A stretch of DNA of 64,000 nt from Terrisporobacter petrolearius (GTDB lineage: Bacteria > Bacillota > Clostridia > Peptostreptococcales > Peptostreptococcaceae). The notes under the pieces are model-generated. The model was not told the origin of the DNA, ran no database searches, and was given only the letters and a program-made list of their open reading frames with translations. The translations under genes were made by a program, and so were the position numbers. This document shows, one piece after another, positions 8,497-16,669 of the stretch. Every line of letters starts with the position of its first letter. Positions within the stretch are counted from its first letter, which is position 1. The stretch lies in assembly GCF_032598785.1 (NCBI RefSeq), contig NZ_CP102984.1. One strand, 5' to 3'.

Positions 8497-9513
8497 ATGA
8501 GCTTTATAAATGAATGCTATGCTATAATTAGAAGAAGCACTAAGGATATGTTTTATATATCCCTTAATGATGACGGACTTTATTACAACTATTATGATAC
8601 CAACAACAATTTAGTTCATAGAAATAAATTAATAAGTGATATTGATATAAATTTCACCAAATATTCCTTTTCCATTGATAAGGATGATAATATTTACTGT
8701 ATTTACTGTGATAAATCTCTACAAATATTAGAATGTAAAAATAACTCTAAAATCTTTACCCAAAAAGAATCTATAACTTATAATTTCAAAAAATTTGGAT
8801 TAGCCTTTCCTTATGTAAAATATATATATAATAACGCTCATATTTTTTATTATGTATTTAATAATAGTTCTACTAATACTTGTGCTCTTTTCCATCACTA
8901 TAAAAACAATGATTATTGGGTTGAAAATAAGATTGATTTTATAAATCATATTCTTTTAGATAGTTTTACTGTACTCTGGAATGAATCCGTACCAACTATA
9001 TTTTATCTCAAATTAATAAATGGTTGTGAAGAGGTCTTTGCATCAAGATTTAACTTAGGTACTTTTTGTTGGAGTGACCCTATACAAATTACAAACTCTG
9101 GTAAAAATAAAATCTATTTAGACATTATTAGAGACAGTATGAATTTTTATCATTTATGTTTTTGTGAATATATAAAAAATGGCTATGCTGTAAAACACAT
9201 AAGTGGATACCTTAATGAAAATAAGTTTGATATTGATACCTCTTCATATTTAAGCGATACTTCCACTTGTATGTATCCTTCCTTAGTTAAAACAGATAGC
9301 GCTCTTCTTGTATCTTGGGTAAATTTTAATAAGTTATTTACTTCTAGTTCCGATAACTTAGGTAAAACTTGGTCTCAATCTACTATAGATGAATTTTCTA
9401 CAGAAAATAATTTTATTAGGTCTGCATTTTATTCTAATTATGAAGAAGATTTGAAATATAATGTGAGTCATGTTTTTTCAACCCTTAATGAAGTGGGTAT
9501 TTTAGGAATTTAG
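8497..9513 (+). CDS. Hypothetical protein, possible beta-propeller, divergent from cdeC
   Basis: A 338-residue protein that I do not recognise. I start it at ATG 8497, after TTAGGAGGTT. The sequence consists of repeating beta-strand-like units ending in D/N-rich turns, and near residues 270-300 it carries SSSDNLGKTWSQS, close to the Asp-box (S-x-D-x-G-x-x-W) of sialidase-type propellers. No signal peptide is visible. It is divergently transcribed from the exosporium gene across 175 bases and ends at a bidirectional hairpin. A spore-surface or mother-cell role is inference from position only. Confidence 0.65.
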   Translation: MSFINECYAIIRRSTKDMFYISLNDDGLYYNYYDTNNNLVHRNKLISDIDINFTKYSFSIDKDDNIYCIYCDKSLQILECKNNSKIFTQKESITYNFKKFGLAFPYVKYIYNNAHIFYYVFNNSSTNTCALFHHYKNNDYWVENKIDFINHILLDSFTVLWNESVPTIFYLKLINGCEEVFASRFNLGTFCWSDPIQITNSGKNKIYLDIIRDSMNFYHLCFCEYIKNGYAVKHISGYLNENKFDIDTSSYLSDTSTCMYPSLVKTDSALLVSWVNFNKLFTSSSDNLGKTWSQSTIDEFSTENNFIRSAFYSNYEEDLKYNVSHVFSTLNEVGILGI

Positions 9514-9542
9514 TATATAAAATTAAAAATTTGCAAAATAAA

Positions 9543-9571
9543 AATGTTGCTAAAAAATAGCAACATTTTTT
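9543..9571. terminator. Bidirectional hairpin terminator
   Basis: Arms AATGTTGCTA and TAGCAACATT (9543-9552, 9558-9567) have T-runs on both strands. The hairpin can end the plus-strand propeller-like gene and the minus-strand structured RNA. Confidence 0.8.
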
Positions 9572-9573
9572 TA

Positions 9574-9767
9574 TTCCCAAGGCACCGTTGGTCCCATAAA
9601 TTCAGACCCGAGAATCTCCCAGGTGGGTGACCTGCTTGCAAGTTTAAATTCCTTTATATAAATATAATGGCCTCTTACTATTGCAAGACCCGATCTCCCG
9701 TATAGTGCATGTCGGTTGAATTTAAAGGTTACCACTCGTATGTCTCAGGAGTTTTTTCTTTTTTGTT
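9574..9767 (-). ncRNA. Structured non-coding RNA, possibly 6S RNA
   Basis: This GC-richer stretch in AT-rich surroundings has no coding frame. Read on the minus strand it folds as an interrupted rod: ends ACTCCTGAG with CTTGGGAAT (wobbles allowed), then GTGGT with ACCAAC, AAATTCA with TGAATTT plus CCGA with TCGG, and CTTGCAA with TTGCAAG. A side hairpin CAGGT-caccc-ACCTG lies in the 3' half of the central bubble. A long rod with a large central bubble and a small 3' hairpin is the plan of 6S RNA; a raiA-type clostridial RNA is the main alternative. A promoter lies just upstream and a terminator just downstream. Confidence 0.6.
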
Positions 9768-9774
9768 TATATTT

Positions 9775-9803
9775 ATTATAATACAAAAGTCGAAATAATT
9801 AAA
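9775..9803 (-). promoter_or_regulatory. Promoter of the structured RNA
   Basis: On the minus strand a perfect -10 box TATAAT (9775-9780) has a weak TTTAAT -35 box 17 bases upstream (9798-9803). It would start transcription near 9767, immediately before the folded RNA. Confidence 0.5.
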
Positions 9804-9905
9804 GTAGTTTATTCTGTAAAAGTTTTTAATTTTAAGATATTTTTACAATATCTAGTAATTTAACTTATGTAAGTATCCAATTGTCATCTAAAATAGTGTA
9901 TTTCA

Positions 9906-10802
9906 TCACATTTGTTTTTTGCTTCTGCTTCTATTTTTTTTAGATTTACTTTTACTATGTTTTTTATTATTTGTCATAGCTTTGTTCACTTCCAAATATT
10001 GGTCATAATCATCTACTAAATCTTCTTCTACATACTCATATTCTTTATATTCTTTATATTCTTCCTCTTCGTCATCATCATCTAAACTTCTCAATAAACT
10101 TCCTAATAATTTCAAGTTGCTAATACTTCCTAAATTATTAATATCTGCAAGAGAACTTAAACTAAATCCTCCACCTTCTTCTCCATCTGGTAAAAATAAC
10201 TCTGCAAATAAATCTATCATTTTTTTCATTTCAAGAGCTTTTTCCACAGATTGTTTTTTCTTTTCTGGGAAAACTTCTATTATTTCTTTAATCATCATAT
10301 TTTTCTTATCTTCTTCATCCATACTTCTGAAAAATTCACTTTCATCTTCCTCGCTCAATATATTAATGTCATTTAATTTTTTTATCCCTTTTACTAAGTC
10401 AAGAACACTTTCTAGCTTTATAAGTATATTTCTTTCCTCTTTATTCATATACTTCTTTGTTCTTGTTATAATTTCCATTCCTCTATCTAAATCTTCTTCA
10501 CTTAGATCCATTAAATTGATACCTTTGTTAACGTCCGTAATATCAAATTTCAAAATATTTTTAATAGGATCATTCTTTTTTTCTCTAGTAGGATCTTTAC
10601 TTCGTGTTTTCTTTTTAATTCTTTTAACTTTTCTAACTGTTGGACCACTTCTTTTATTTTGATTACTTTTAACATTTGGCTCTATAACATCCACTTTTGT
10701 CGACTCCTCTGCACGCTTATTTGATTTATTTTTATTATCAAATAATGATACATTACCATTACTTAATACCATCATTGCAAGTATTAACAGTAAATTGTTC
10801 AC
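9906..10802 (-). CDS. Hypothetical charged protein with basic tail
   Basis: A protein of about 298 residues that I do not recognise. I prefer the GTG start at 10802, eight bases after AAGGGG; another GTG three codons upstream overlaps that site. A hydrophobic N-terminus (LLLILAMMVL) may be an uncleaved signal anchor. It is followed by a basic stretch RKVKRIKKKTRSKD near 60-75, a helical acidic middle, a Gly-rich GEEGGGFSL turn near 213, an Asp/Glu run DDDDEEEEY near 245 and a strongly basic KHSKSKSKK-type tail. The alternating acidic and basic blocks suggest a structural or scaffold role, perhaps in spores. Confidence 0.6.
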   Translation of the reverse strand: MNNLLLILAMMVLSNGNVSLFDNKNKSNKRAEESTKVDVIEPNVKSNQNKRSGPTVRKVKRIKKKTRSKDPTREKKNDPIKNILKFDITDVNKGINLMDLSEEDLDRGMEIITRTKKYMNKEERNILIKLESVLDLVKGIKKLNDINILSEEDESEFFRSMDEEDKKNMMIKEIIEVFPEKKKQSVEKALEMKKMIDLFAELFLPDGEEGGGFSLSSLADINNLGSISNLKLLGSLLRSLDDDDEEEEYKEYKEYEYVEEDLVDDYDQYLEVNKAMTNNKKHSKSKSKKNRSRSKKQM

Positions 10803-11065
10803 ACAAGTCACCCCTTAATATTACTACCCCTTCTTAATAAAATATGAATCCTAAATCATATGTGTTACATTTTTAATATGCTAATGCATAAATATTTTTT
10901 ATAACAATTTATTTATCTTAATTAATCCAACTACCTTATTTACAAATTACTTCTATATATTAATACTATGAGAAAAATTCCATATATATTATAGAAAGTA
11001 ATTTTTTTCTTCGAAAGTTGATATACTAAGTCTTATACATAAAATTTTATTTGGAGGTAGTAACT

Positions 11066-11857
11066 ATGCCTGGAACTTATGCTCATTATACTTTTGGAAA
11101 AAAAGTTTTAGATCAAGTAGATGATGAAATTTCTAAGATCATTTCAAAAAATATGGAACTCTTCTTTATAGGCCTTCATGGTCCGGATATTTTCTTTTAC
11201 TATAAGCCAATGCTCTATCACAACCCAACAAATAAATTAGGACATAATGTTCACTACGAAAAGGCCAATGTATTTTTTGAAAAATCAAGGAAAATAATAG
11301 AAGAGTCTAAGTATCAAGAAAAATCACTAGCTTATATATTTGGTTTTTTGTGCCATTTTATGTTAGACAGTGAGTGTCATCCTTATATAAATAAAATAAT
11401 TAAAGATGAGAAATTATCCCATACTGAAGTTGAGTCTGAATTTGATAAATTGTTGATATATAAGGAAGGTAAAAATCCCTTTGACATAGACTTAACTACT
11501 CATATTCATGCAGATAGTACTTTGTCAGAAGTTATATCACCCTTTTTTAATACGTCCACTTCTAAAATAACAAGGGCCCTTAGCTCCATGAAATTTTATA
11601 ACTCTATTTTTAATACACCAAATAAGTTAAGTAGATTTATTATTTTTTCTGGACTTAAAATTGTAGCCCTTTATAATAAATTACATGGTATATTTTTTAA
11701 CTTAAATGAGGATCCCAAATGCAAAAGTATATGTGTTAATATTGAATCTTTATATGATAACTCTATTAACAAAGCTGCTTGTATATTAGAAGACTTTTAT
11801 TTATCTATTAAAAATAATTCTCCATTTCCAGAAAGGTTAAATAGGAACTTTGAATAA
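11066..11857 (+). CDS. Zinc-dependent phospholipase C family protein
   Basis: A 263-residue protein of the zinc-dependent phospholipase C / nuclease P1-like family. It begins MPGTYAHYTFG, typical of the group, and shows histidine/aspartate metal-ligand candidates in LHGPDIFFYY near 40, GHNVHYE near 65, and FGFLCHFMLDSECHPY near 95-110. It starts at ATG 11066 after TTGGAGGTAG. There is no signal peptide, so it is probably cytosolic or spore-associated rather than a secreted toxin such as alpha-toxin. The true substrate is unknown; many clostridial paralogues of this type are annotated only by domain. Confidence 0.78.
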   Translation: MPGTYAHYTFGKKVLDQVDDEISKIISKNMELFFIGLHGPDIFFYYKPMLYHNPTNKLGHNVHYEKANVFFEKSRKIIEESKYQEKSLAYIFGFLCHFMLDSECHPYINKIIKDEKLSHTEVESEFDKLLIYKEGKNPFDIDLTTHIHADSTLSEVISPFFNTSTSKITRALSSMKFYNSIFNTPNKLSRFIIFSGLKIVALYNKLHGIFFNLNEDPKCKSICVNIESLYDNSINKAACILEDFYLSIKNNSPFPERLNRNFE

Positions 11858-11885
11858 ACATGAATAAATTTATATATAAATGTTC

Positions 11886-11947
11886 TTGATTTTTTATTTT
11901 TTTCCTATATAATTAGGTTAACCATATTTTTTTTTAGGTTAACCTAA
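11886..11947 (+). promoter_or_regulatory. bioY promoter with BirA operator
   Basis: A -35 box TTGATT (11886-11891), 16-base spacer and -10 box TATAAT (11908-11913) are followed directly by an inverted repeat: TTAGGTTAACC (11913-11923) and GGTTAACCTAA (11937-11947). This is the dyad bound by biotinyl-AMP-loaded BirA in Firmicutes and Clostridia, placed to block transcription when biotin is plentiful. Confidence 0.85.
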
Positions 11948-11972
11948 ACAATAATTATTAAGGAGGATTATT

Positions 11973-12512
11973 ATGAAACTTTCAACTAAAGAGCTTATAC
12001 TTTGTGCTCTTTTTGCTGCTATAATATCAATTTTAGCTCAAATTTCAATACCATTACCTTTTACAACAGTTCCACTTACTATGTTAATTTTTGCTGTAGC
12101 TGTTGCAGGATTAATTTTAGGATCTAAATTAGGTGCTATTTCTGTTTTGATTTATTTATTACTAGGCGGAATAGGCTTACCAGTATTTGCTCAATTTTCA
12201 GGTGGCTTAGGTGTTCTATTTGGACCAACAGGAGGATACTTATTAGGACTTCCTTTAATGGTTTATATAATAGGTTTTGGCAAAGAGAAATCTTCATCAC
12301 CTATAATAGTTTTTTCATCTCTAATAATAGGATTAATTAGTGTTTATGTAACAGGAACTTTAATGTTTTCAGCAATTACTGGAAATACAATTTACCAAAG
12401 CATACTATATTGTGTAGCTCCTTTCGCTTTTTTAGATTTGATAAAATTAGCATTAGCCTACGTCATAGGCTTATCTGTTTCAAAAAGAGTATCTTTCAAT
12501 CCTACATTTTGA
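11973..12512 (+). CDS. bioY: Biotin transporter substrate-binding subunit BioY
   Basis: A 179-residue membrane protein with about six helices, the S-component of energy-coupling-factor biotin uptake. The family signature GGIGLPVFAQFSGGLGVLFG is present near residues 65-90, followed by PTGGYLLGLP and the C-terminal DLIKLALAYVIG helix that contacts the EcfT subunit. It starts after AAGGAGGA. The shared EcfA/EcfT energising module is not encoded in the window. Expression should rise in biotin starvation through the BirA operator immediately upstream. It is monocistronic, with its own terminator. Confidence 0.93.
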   Translation: MKLSTKELILCALFAAIISILAQISIPLPFTTVPLTMLIFAVAVAGLILGSKLGAISVLIYLLLGGIGLPVFAQFSGGLGVLFGPTGGYLLGLPLMVYIIGFGKEKSSSPIIVFSSLIIGLISVYVTGTLMFSAITGNTIYQSILYCVAPFAFLDLIKLALAYVIGLSVSKRVSFNPTF

Positions 12513-12550
12513 TAGAAATTAATTTAATCAAAATTTATATATTTATAAAA

Positions 12551-12577
12551 GACTGTATACACTTACAGTCTTTTTTT
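12551..12577 (+). terminator. bioY terminator
   Basis: Stem GACTGTA / TACAGTC (12551-12557, 12564-12570) followed by seven T. Confidence 0.85.
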
Positions 12578-12745
12578 ATTATTTTTTAATATACTTATAT
12601 TAAAGATTTATTTTAGAAGAGTAACACGATTAAAACTCTTATGCATATATTGAATAATAAGTTAATTAACACTAGGTTAGATATACAATATTTAAACATA
12701 TAATTTGCAAATCTAAATAAAAAGTAATATGGAAAGGAGTTTGCT

Positions 12746-13141
12746 ATGAAGAAAGTAGATCCAAAGACTCTTGAAAAGTTCGCTAAAGAGAAAAATATTG
12801 ATAAAAAGAAAGTTGAAAAAATAGCTGAAGGTTATAAAGGAAAATCAGAAGATGAACTTATTGATGAACTTGTAAAAATCGGTAAAAACTTAAAGGGTAA
12901 AGATGAAGTAGTCTCTAAATTCAAAAACTTCTTAGATCCCAAACAACAAGAAAAGCTTGATGCTATAATGAATAAGATAACAGATGCAGAAGTGCAGGAA
13001 AAAGTTAAGAAAAATACTAAAAAGACAAAGTCTATTAATAATAATACCCAAGTTGAAGAAAGTACACCTACTACTAAGAAAAAGGTTAAAAAAGTTAAAA
13101 GAGTTAAAAAATCATCTAGAGATAGCTCCTCTGACAATTAA
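12746..13141 (+). CDS. Hypothetical basic protein with KKVKRVKK tail
   Basis: A 131-residue, Lys-rich protein that I do not recognise. It starts at ATG 12746 after GGAAAGGAG. Residues 1-90 look helical, with a DPKTLEKFAKEKNIDKKK opening and a second FLDPKQQEKLDAIMNKI helix; residues 90-131 are a disordered basic tail with TKKKVKKVKRVKKSSRDSS. The tail resembles the RKVKRIKKKTRSKD segment of the orphan at 9906-10802. An IS element has inserted at its last codon: the target duplication begins inside the TAA stop, leaving the protein intact but separating it from its terminator at 14597. Confidence 0.65.
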   Translation: MKKVDPKTLEKFAKEKNIDKKKVEKIAEGYKGKSEDELIDELVKIGKNLKGKDEVVSKFKNFLDPKQQEKLDAIMNKITDAEVQEKVKKNTKKTKSINNNTQVEESTPTTKKKVKKVKRVKKSSRDSSSDN

Positions 13142-13147
13142 TTTATC
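13140..13147 (+). repeat. Left 8-bp target-site duplication of the IS256-family element
   Basis: AATTTATC at 13140-13147 is repeated exactly at 14577-14584. IS256-family elements make 8-9 bp duplications. The first two bases belong to the TAA stop codon of the neighbouring gene. Confidence 0.9.
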
Positions 13148-14576
13148 GGGAATGTAAAATAAAGTGTGTAAGTTGACAAGATTGTTGTCAGCTTATGCAC
13201 TTTTTTGATTATAGAGTGTGATACCATTAAGGAAAGGAACTTAAAAAGATGAGGTATGATACTATGGTTAGAAAAAAACAAAGTTCTAAGAAAAATGAAC
13301 TAGTAAATGCAATACTTGAACAATATCAACCTGAAACGGTTGAAGATATGCAAGATGCTCTTAAAGATATTTTTGCACCAATGTTTGAAGCCATGCTTCA
13401 AGGCGAAATGGATAGTCACTTAGGCTATGAAAATAATAATCATAATCCAAAGAATACAACTAATCGTAGAAATGGTTATTCACAAAAAACTGTAAAAACT
13501 ACTAATGGTAGTGTTTCTATCAATGTCCCTCGTGACCGCGAAGCGACATTTGAACCACAATTAATTCCAAAACGTTGCAAGGATGTTTCTGGAATTGAAG
13601 ATAAAGTGCTGTCTATGTATGCTAAAGGAATGAGCCAACGTGATATTTCAGATACTATAGAAGATATTTATGGGTTTGAAATATCTCATGAAACAATATC
13701 TCAAATTACTGATAGTGTGCTTGAACATCTTGAAGAATGGCAAAATAGACCCTTAAAAAAATTATATACTTTCTTATTTGTAGACTGCCTGTATGTTACT
13801 ATTCGCAAGGATTACGAAGTTAAAAACTGCGCAATTTATACGATTTTAGGATATGATGTTGATGGTGTAAAAGATATCCTGGGGCTATGGATCAACGAAA
13901 CTGAAAATAAGCATACATGGATGCAAATATTTGATGAGTTAAAAACTCGTGGCGTAGAAGATATTTTATTCATCTGTATGGATGGGGTTAGTGGTTTAGA
14001 AGACGGAGCTAAATCTATATTTAAGCATACTATTGTTCAAAGATGTATAGTCCATCTAATCAGAAATTCTCTAAAATATGTTCCTAGTAAAGAATACAAA
14101 GCATTTACATCTCACTTAAAGAAAATTTATGGTGCTCCTAGTTTAAAAGCAGCTATCGCTGAATTTGAAAGGTTCCAACAAGTATGGTCTAAATATCCTG
14201 GAGCTATAGATGTATGGAAGAGAAACTTTTTACATGTTGAACAATTATTTAATTATGGAAGTGCAGTAAGAAAAATAATGTATACAACAAATGCTGTTGA
14301 AAGTGTTAATTCAAGCTTTAGAAAAGTAACTAAAAAAGGAGCTTTTCCTAATGAAAATTCACTACTTAAATTACTTTATCTTAGGATAACTGAACTTTAT
14401 AAAAAGTGGAATAATCGTCCAATTTCAAATTGGGCTCTTGTCAGAAATCAATTAGATATGGATGAGAATTTAAAAGAAAGAGTTAAAAAATATCAGTATT
14501 AAAAAATCAGGTAGATTAATTTTATCTACCTGACTTATAAAATAAAAACTACTTACACACTTTTATTGACAAACCC
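13148..14576 (+). mobile_element. IS256-family insertion sequence, complete
   Basis: A 1429-bp element bounded by imperfect terminal inverted repeats of about 28 bp: the left begins GGGAATGTAAAATAAAGTGT, and the right, read inward on the other strand, begins GGGTTTGTCAATAAAAGTGT. Both share AAAGTGTGTAAGT. It carries one intact transposase gene and is flanked by a perfect 8-bp target duplication, so the insertion is recent and the copy may be active. Confidence 0.92.
13249..14502 (+). CDS. IS256-family (Mutator-like) DDE transposase
   Basis: A transposase of 417 residues, or 412 if ATG 13264 is used; both starts have plausible ribosome sites. It has the IS256/MULE catalytic core: an FVDCLYVTIRKD segment (first Asp) near residue 180, FICMDGVSGLED (second Asp) near 245, and the terminal NAVESVNSSFRK motif (catalytic Glu) near 350. 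The N-terminal helix-turn-helix region includes GYENNNHNPKNTTNRRNG and the conserved SINVPRDREATFEP. The frame is uninterrupted. It catalyses cut-and-paste or circle-type movement of the surrounding element. Confidence 0.95.
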   Translation: MRYDTMVRKKQSSKKNELVNAILEQYQPETVEDMQDALKDIFAPMFEAMLQGEMDSHLGYENNNHNPKNTTNRRNGYSQKTVKTTNGSVSINVPRDREATFEPQLIPKRCKDVSGIEDKVLSMYAKGMSQRDISDTIEDIYGFEISHETISQITDSVLEHLEEWQNRPLKKLYTFLFVDCLYVTIRKDYEVKNCAIYTILGYDVDGVKDILGLWINETENKHTWMQIFDELKTRGVEDILFICMDGVSGLEDGAKSIFKHTIVQRCIVHLIRNSLKYVPSKEYKAFTSHLKKIYGAPSLKAAIAEFERFQQVWSKYPGAIDVWKRNFLHVEQLFNYGSAVRKIMYTTNAVESVNSSFRKVTKKGAFPNENSLLKLLYLRITELYKKWNNRPISNWALVRNQLDMDENLKERVKKYQY

Positions 14577-14584
14577 AATTTATC
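14577..14584 (+). repeat. Right 8-bp target-site duplication of the IS256-family element
   Basis: AATTTATC, identical to the copy at 13140-13147. Confidence 0.9.
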
Positions 14585-14596
14585 AATAAATAGAAA

Positions 14597-14630
14597 AATC
14601 CAACAATATTTATATTGTTGGATTTTTTAT
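14597..14630 (+). terminator. Terminator displaced by the IS insertion
   Basis: Perfect 13-bp stem AATCCAACAATAT / ATATTGTTGGATT (14597-14609, 14612-14624) followed by T-run. Before the IS arrived it lay about 13 bases after the stop codon of the orphan gene ending at 13141. Confidence 0.85.
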
Positions 14631-14691
14631 TTATTCCATTAGATTATTAGTTACATCTTATATCCCTAAATTGAAGGATGGGTTTTATATA

Positions 14692-15333
14692 TTATTCTAT
14701 TGTACCGTGTATCTTATCTAGTATTTTATCTCTTATTTCTTTTCCTTGCTTTAACATTTCTGCACAACTATCAGCATATTTTTTGGCAAGTTCTTTATTT
14801 TCTAAGCCCATAAGGTTAACTTTGACATTTAATATGGCGCCCTCAAGCCCTGTACAAAGCATCAATGTTCCCACACCAATGTCAGTAATGGCATTTTGGT
14901 TTCCATTGTCTACTAAAAATTCTAACTCCTTCATTGCCTCTAGTGACAATGAAGCTGTCTTATATGGAACTTTTATAGAGTATAATGTTGCATCAGCCAT
15001 AGCCTGTTGTCTTTCTGTTATTTGTTTAAAAGTATCCTTTGGCATTTTTAAAGCTTTCATAAACTCATTGAAAGACTGAGTATCTTCATCTATAAGTTTA
15101 CTCATTTCTTCCCTTATTTTTCCCAATTTATTAAACTTAACTTCAAATTCTTCTTTCACTGCCTGATCTAAAGCTTCGTATTTCTTTTTCCCAAAGCTTA
15201 GGTGAGCCATCATTCTAGAAAGACCAATACCTATATCAGAAGCAAGAGCAGCCACTGAACCACCACCTGGTGCTGGCGAATTTGAATCTACTTCATTTGT
15301 AAAGTTTGTAACTGTCATATCTATTAATTTCAT
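14692..15333 (-). CDS. fchA: Formiminotetrahydrofolate cyclodeaminase / cyclohydrolase family protein
   Basis: A 213-residue enzyme matching the C-terminal domain of formiminotransferase-cyclodeaminase. It turns 5-formimino-THF into 5,10-methenyl-THF and ammonia, the last step of formimino disposal from histidine. The family signature SPAPGGGSVAALASDIG is at residues 17-35. I choose ATG 15333, six bases after GGGGG; the ATG at 15339 directly abuts that site. It is the last gene of the hut operon and works with the separate ftcD gene product; in animals the two are fused. Confidence 0.88.
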   Translation of the reverse strand: MKLIDMTVTNFTNEVDSNSPAPGGGSVAALASDIGIGLSRMMAHLSFGKKKYEALDQAVKEEFEVKFNKLGKIREEMSKLIDEDTQSFNEFMKALKMPKDTFKQITERQQAMADATLYSIKVPYKTASLSLEAMKELEFLVDNGNQNAITDIGVGTLMLCTGLEGAILNVKVNLMGLENKELAKKYADSCAEMLKQGKEIRDKILDKIHGTIE

Positions 15334-15379
15334 ATACATCCCCCTGAAAAATTTCCATGCTCGTGCTTTTGGAAATGTT

Positions 15380-16645
15380 TTAATAAACTACATGCTTGTT
15401 TTTAACCACAAGTCTTCCTTCTTTATAAACCCTATCTATATGGTTTATTCCAAAGTGGTACATTAAATATTCCACATTTGGTGCATCAAATACAGCAATA
15501 TCAGCTTTTTTACCTACTTCAATAGAACCTATTTCTGTTGCTCTATCTACACAGTGAGCTGCATTTATTGTTACTGCTGTTAATACTTCATTTGGCGTCA
15601 TTTTTAAATTTAAGCATCCAAGTTGCATTACAAGTTGTAAGTTTTCACTTGGACAACTTCCTGGATTATAATCACTTGATAAGCTTATTGGAACATTTAA
15701 ATCAATCATTTTTCTACCATTAGCAGAAGGTTTATTTAGATTAAATGATGTTCCTGGAAGAATATTTGCTATAACACCCTTCTCTGCCATGTCTTTTAGA
15801 CCTTGCTCACTGGCAGCCATTAAATGATCTGCTGATATGCACCCAAGCTTAGCAGCAAGTTCTGCTCCACCTATAGGAACAATTTCATCAGCATGAATCT
15901 TTAATTTATAGCCCATTTCCTTTGCTTTGCTAAGTATGTAATCACTTTCTTGTACTGAAAATACTCCTTCTTCACAAAATACATCGCAAAATTCAGCTAA
16001 ATCCAGTTCTTTAACTTTTGGCATAATTTCTTCCACCAATAATTTAATATATGCTTCACTGTTTGACTTATATTCCACTGGCACTGCATGTGCTCCTAAA
16101 AACGTATGTACTAAATCTACAGGGTGGTCTTTGTCTAATTTATGGGCCACTTGAAGTTGCTTAACTTCTGTTTCAAGTTCTAGACCATATCCACTCTTTT
16201 CTTCCACAGTAGTTACGCCAAACTCTAACATTCTATCTAAACTTTTTTTTGCTTTTTTATATAATTCATCAAAGGTAGCTTTCTTTGTAGAGTCTACTGT
16301 ACTTAGAATTCCTCCACCCTCTTGTAAAATTTGAATATAAGGTATACCATTTAGTTTTTTTGAAAATTCATTTTCTCTAGAACCTCCATGAACTAAATGA
16401 GTGTGAGAGTCAACAAGACCAGGAGTCACAAGCATTCCACTTGCATCATCTATTATAGTATTTTCTCCTACTAAGGCTTTATAATCTTCACCAGTTCCCA
16501 CTTTGAAAATTTTACCCTCAACTACTGCAATATAAGCATCTTCCAATATTGTTAGTTCATTCATTTCCTTTCCTGCTTTAGGCAAGAATGAACCTTCCAT
16601 AGTAACTAATTTTCCTATATTTTTTATAATTAAATCCATTTTCAT
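15380..16645 (-). CDS. hutI: Imidazolonepropionase
   Basis: A 421-residue amidohydrolase-superfamily enzyme that opens the imidazolone ring of 4-imidazolone-5-propionate to N-formimino-glutamate, third step of histidine breakdown. The metal site HTHLVHGG is near residue 83, KSGYGLELETE near 150, HADEIVPIGGAELA near 250, and DYNPGSCPSENLQLVMQLGC near 325, all characteristic of HutI. It is cytosolic, metal-dependent and of the usual length. The operon runs ftcD-hutI-fchA with gaps of about 25-45 bases. Confidence 0.95.
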   Translation of the reverse strand: MKMDLIIKNIGKLVTMEGSFLPKAGKEMNELTILEDAYIAVVEGKIFKVGTGEDYKALVGENTIIDDASGMLVTPGLVDSHTHLVHGGSRENEFSKKLNGIPYIQILQEGGGILSTVDSTKKATFDELYKKAKKSLDRMLEFGVTTVEEKSGYGLELETEVKQLQVAHKLDKDHPVDLVHTFLGAHAVPVEYKSNSEAYIKLLVEEIMPKVKELDLAEFCDVFCEEGVFSVQESDYILSKAKEMGYKLKIHADEIVPIGGAELAAKLGCISADHLMAASEQGLKDMAEKGVIANILPGTSFNLNKPSANGRKMIDLNVPISLSSDYNPGSCPSENLQLVMQLGCLNLKMTPNEVLTAVTINAAHCVDRATEIGSIEVGKKADIAVFDAPNVEYLMYHFGINHIDRVYKEGRLVVKNKHVVY

Positions 16646-16669
16646 TTTAATCTACTCCATTTAACTTGA

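Noticed and set aside
10117..10662. Hydrophobic plus-strand frame resembling a membrane protein
   Set aside because: Mirror of the Lys/Glu-rich orphan on the other strand; no start signal.
12832..13137. Minus-strand frame opposite the basic orphan
   Set aside because: Shadow of a gene with a clear AAAGGAG site and IS/terminator context.
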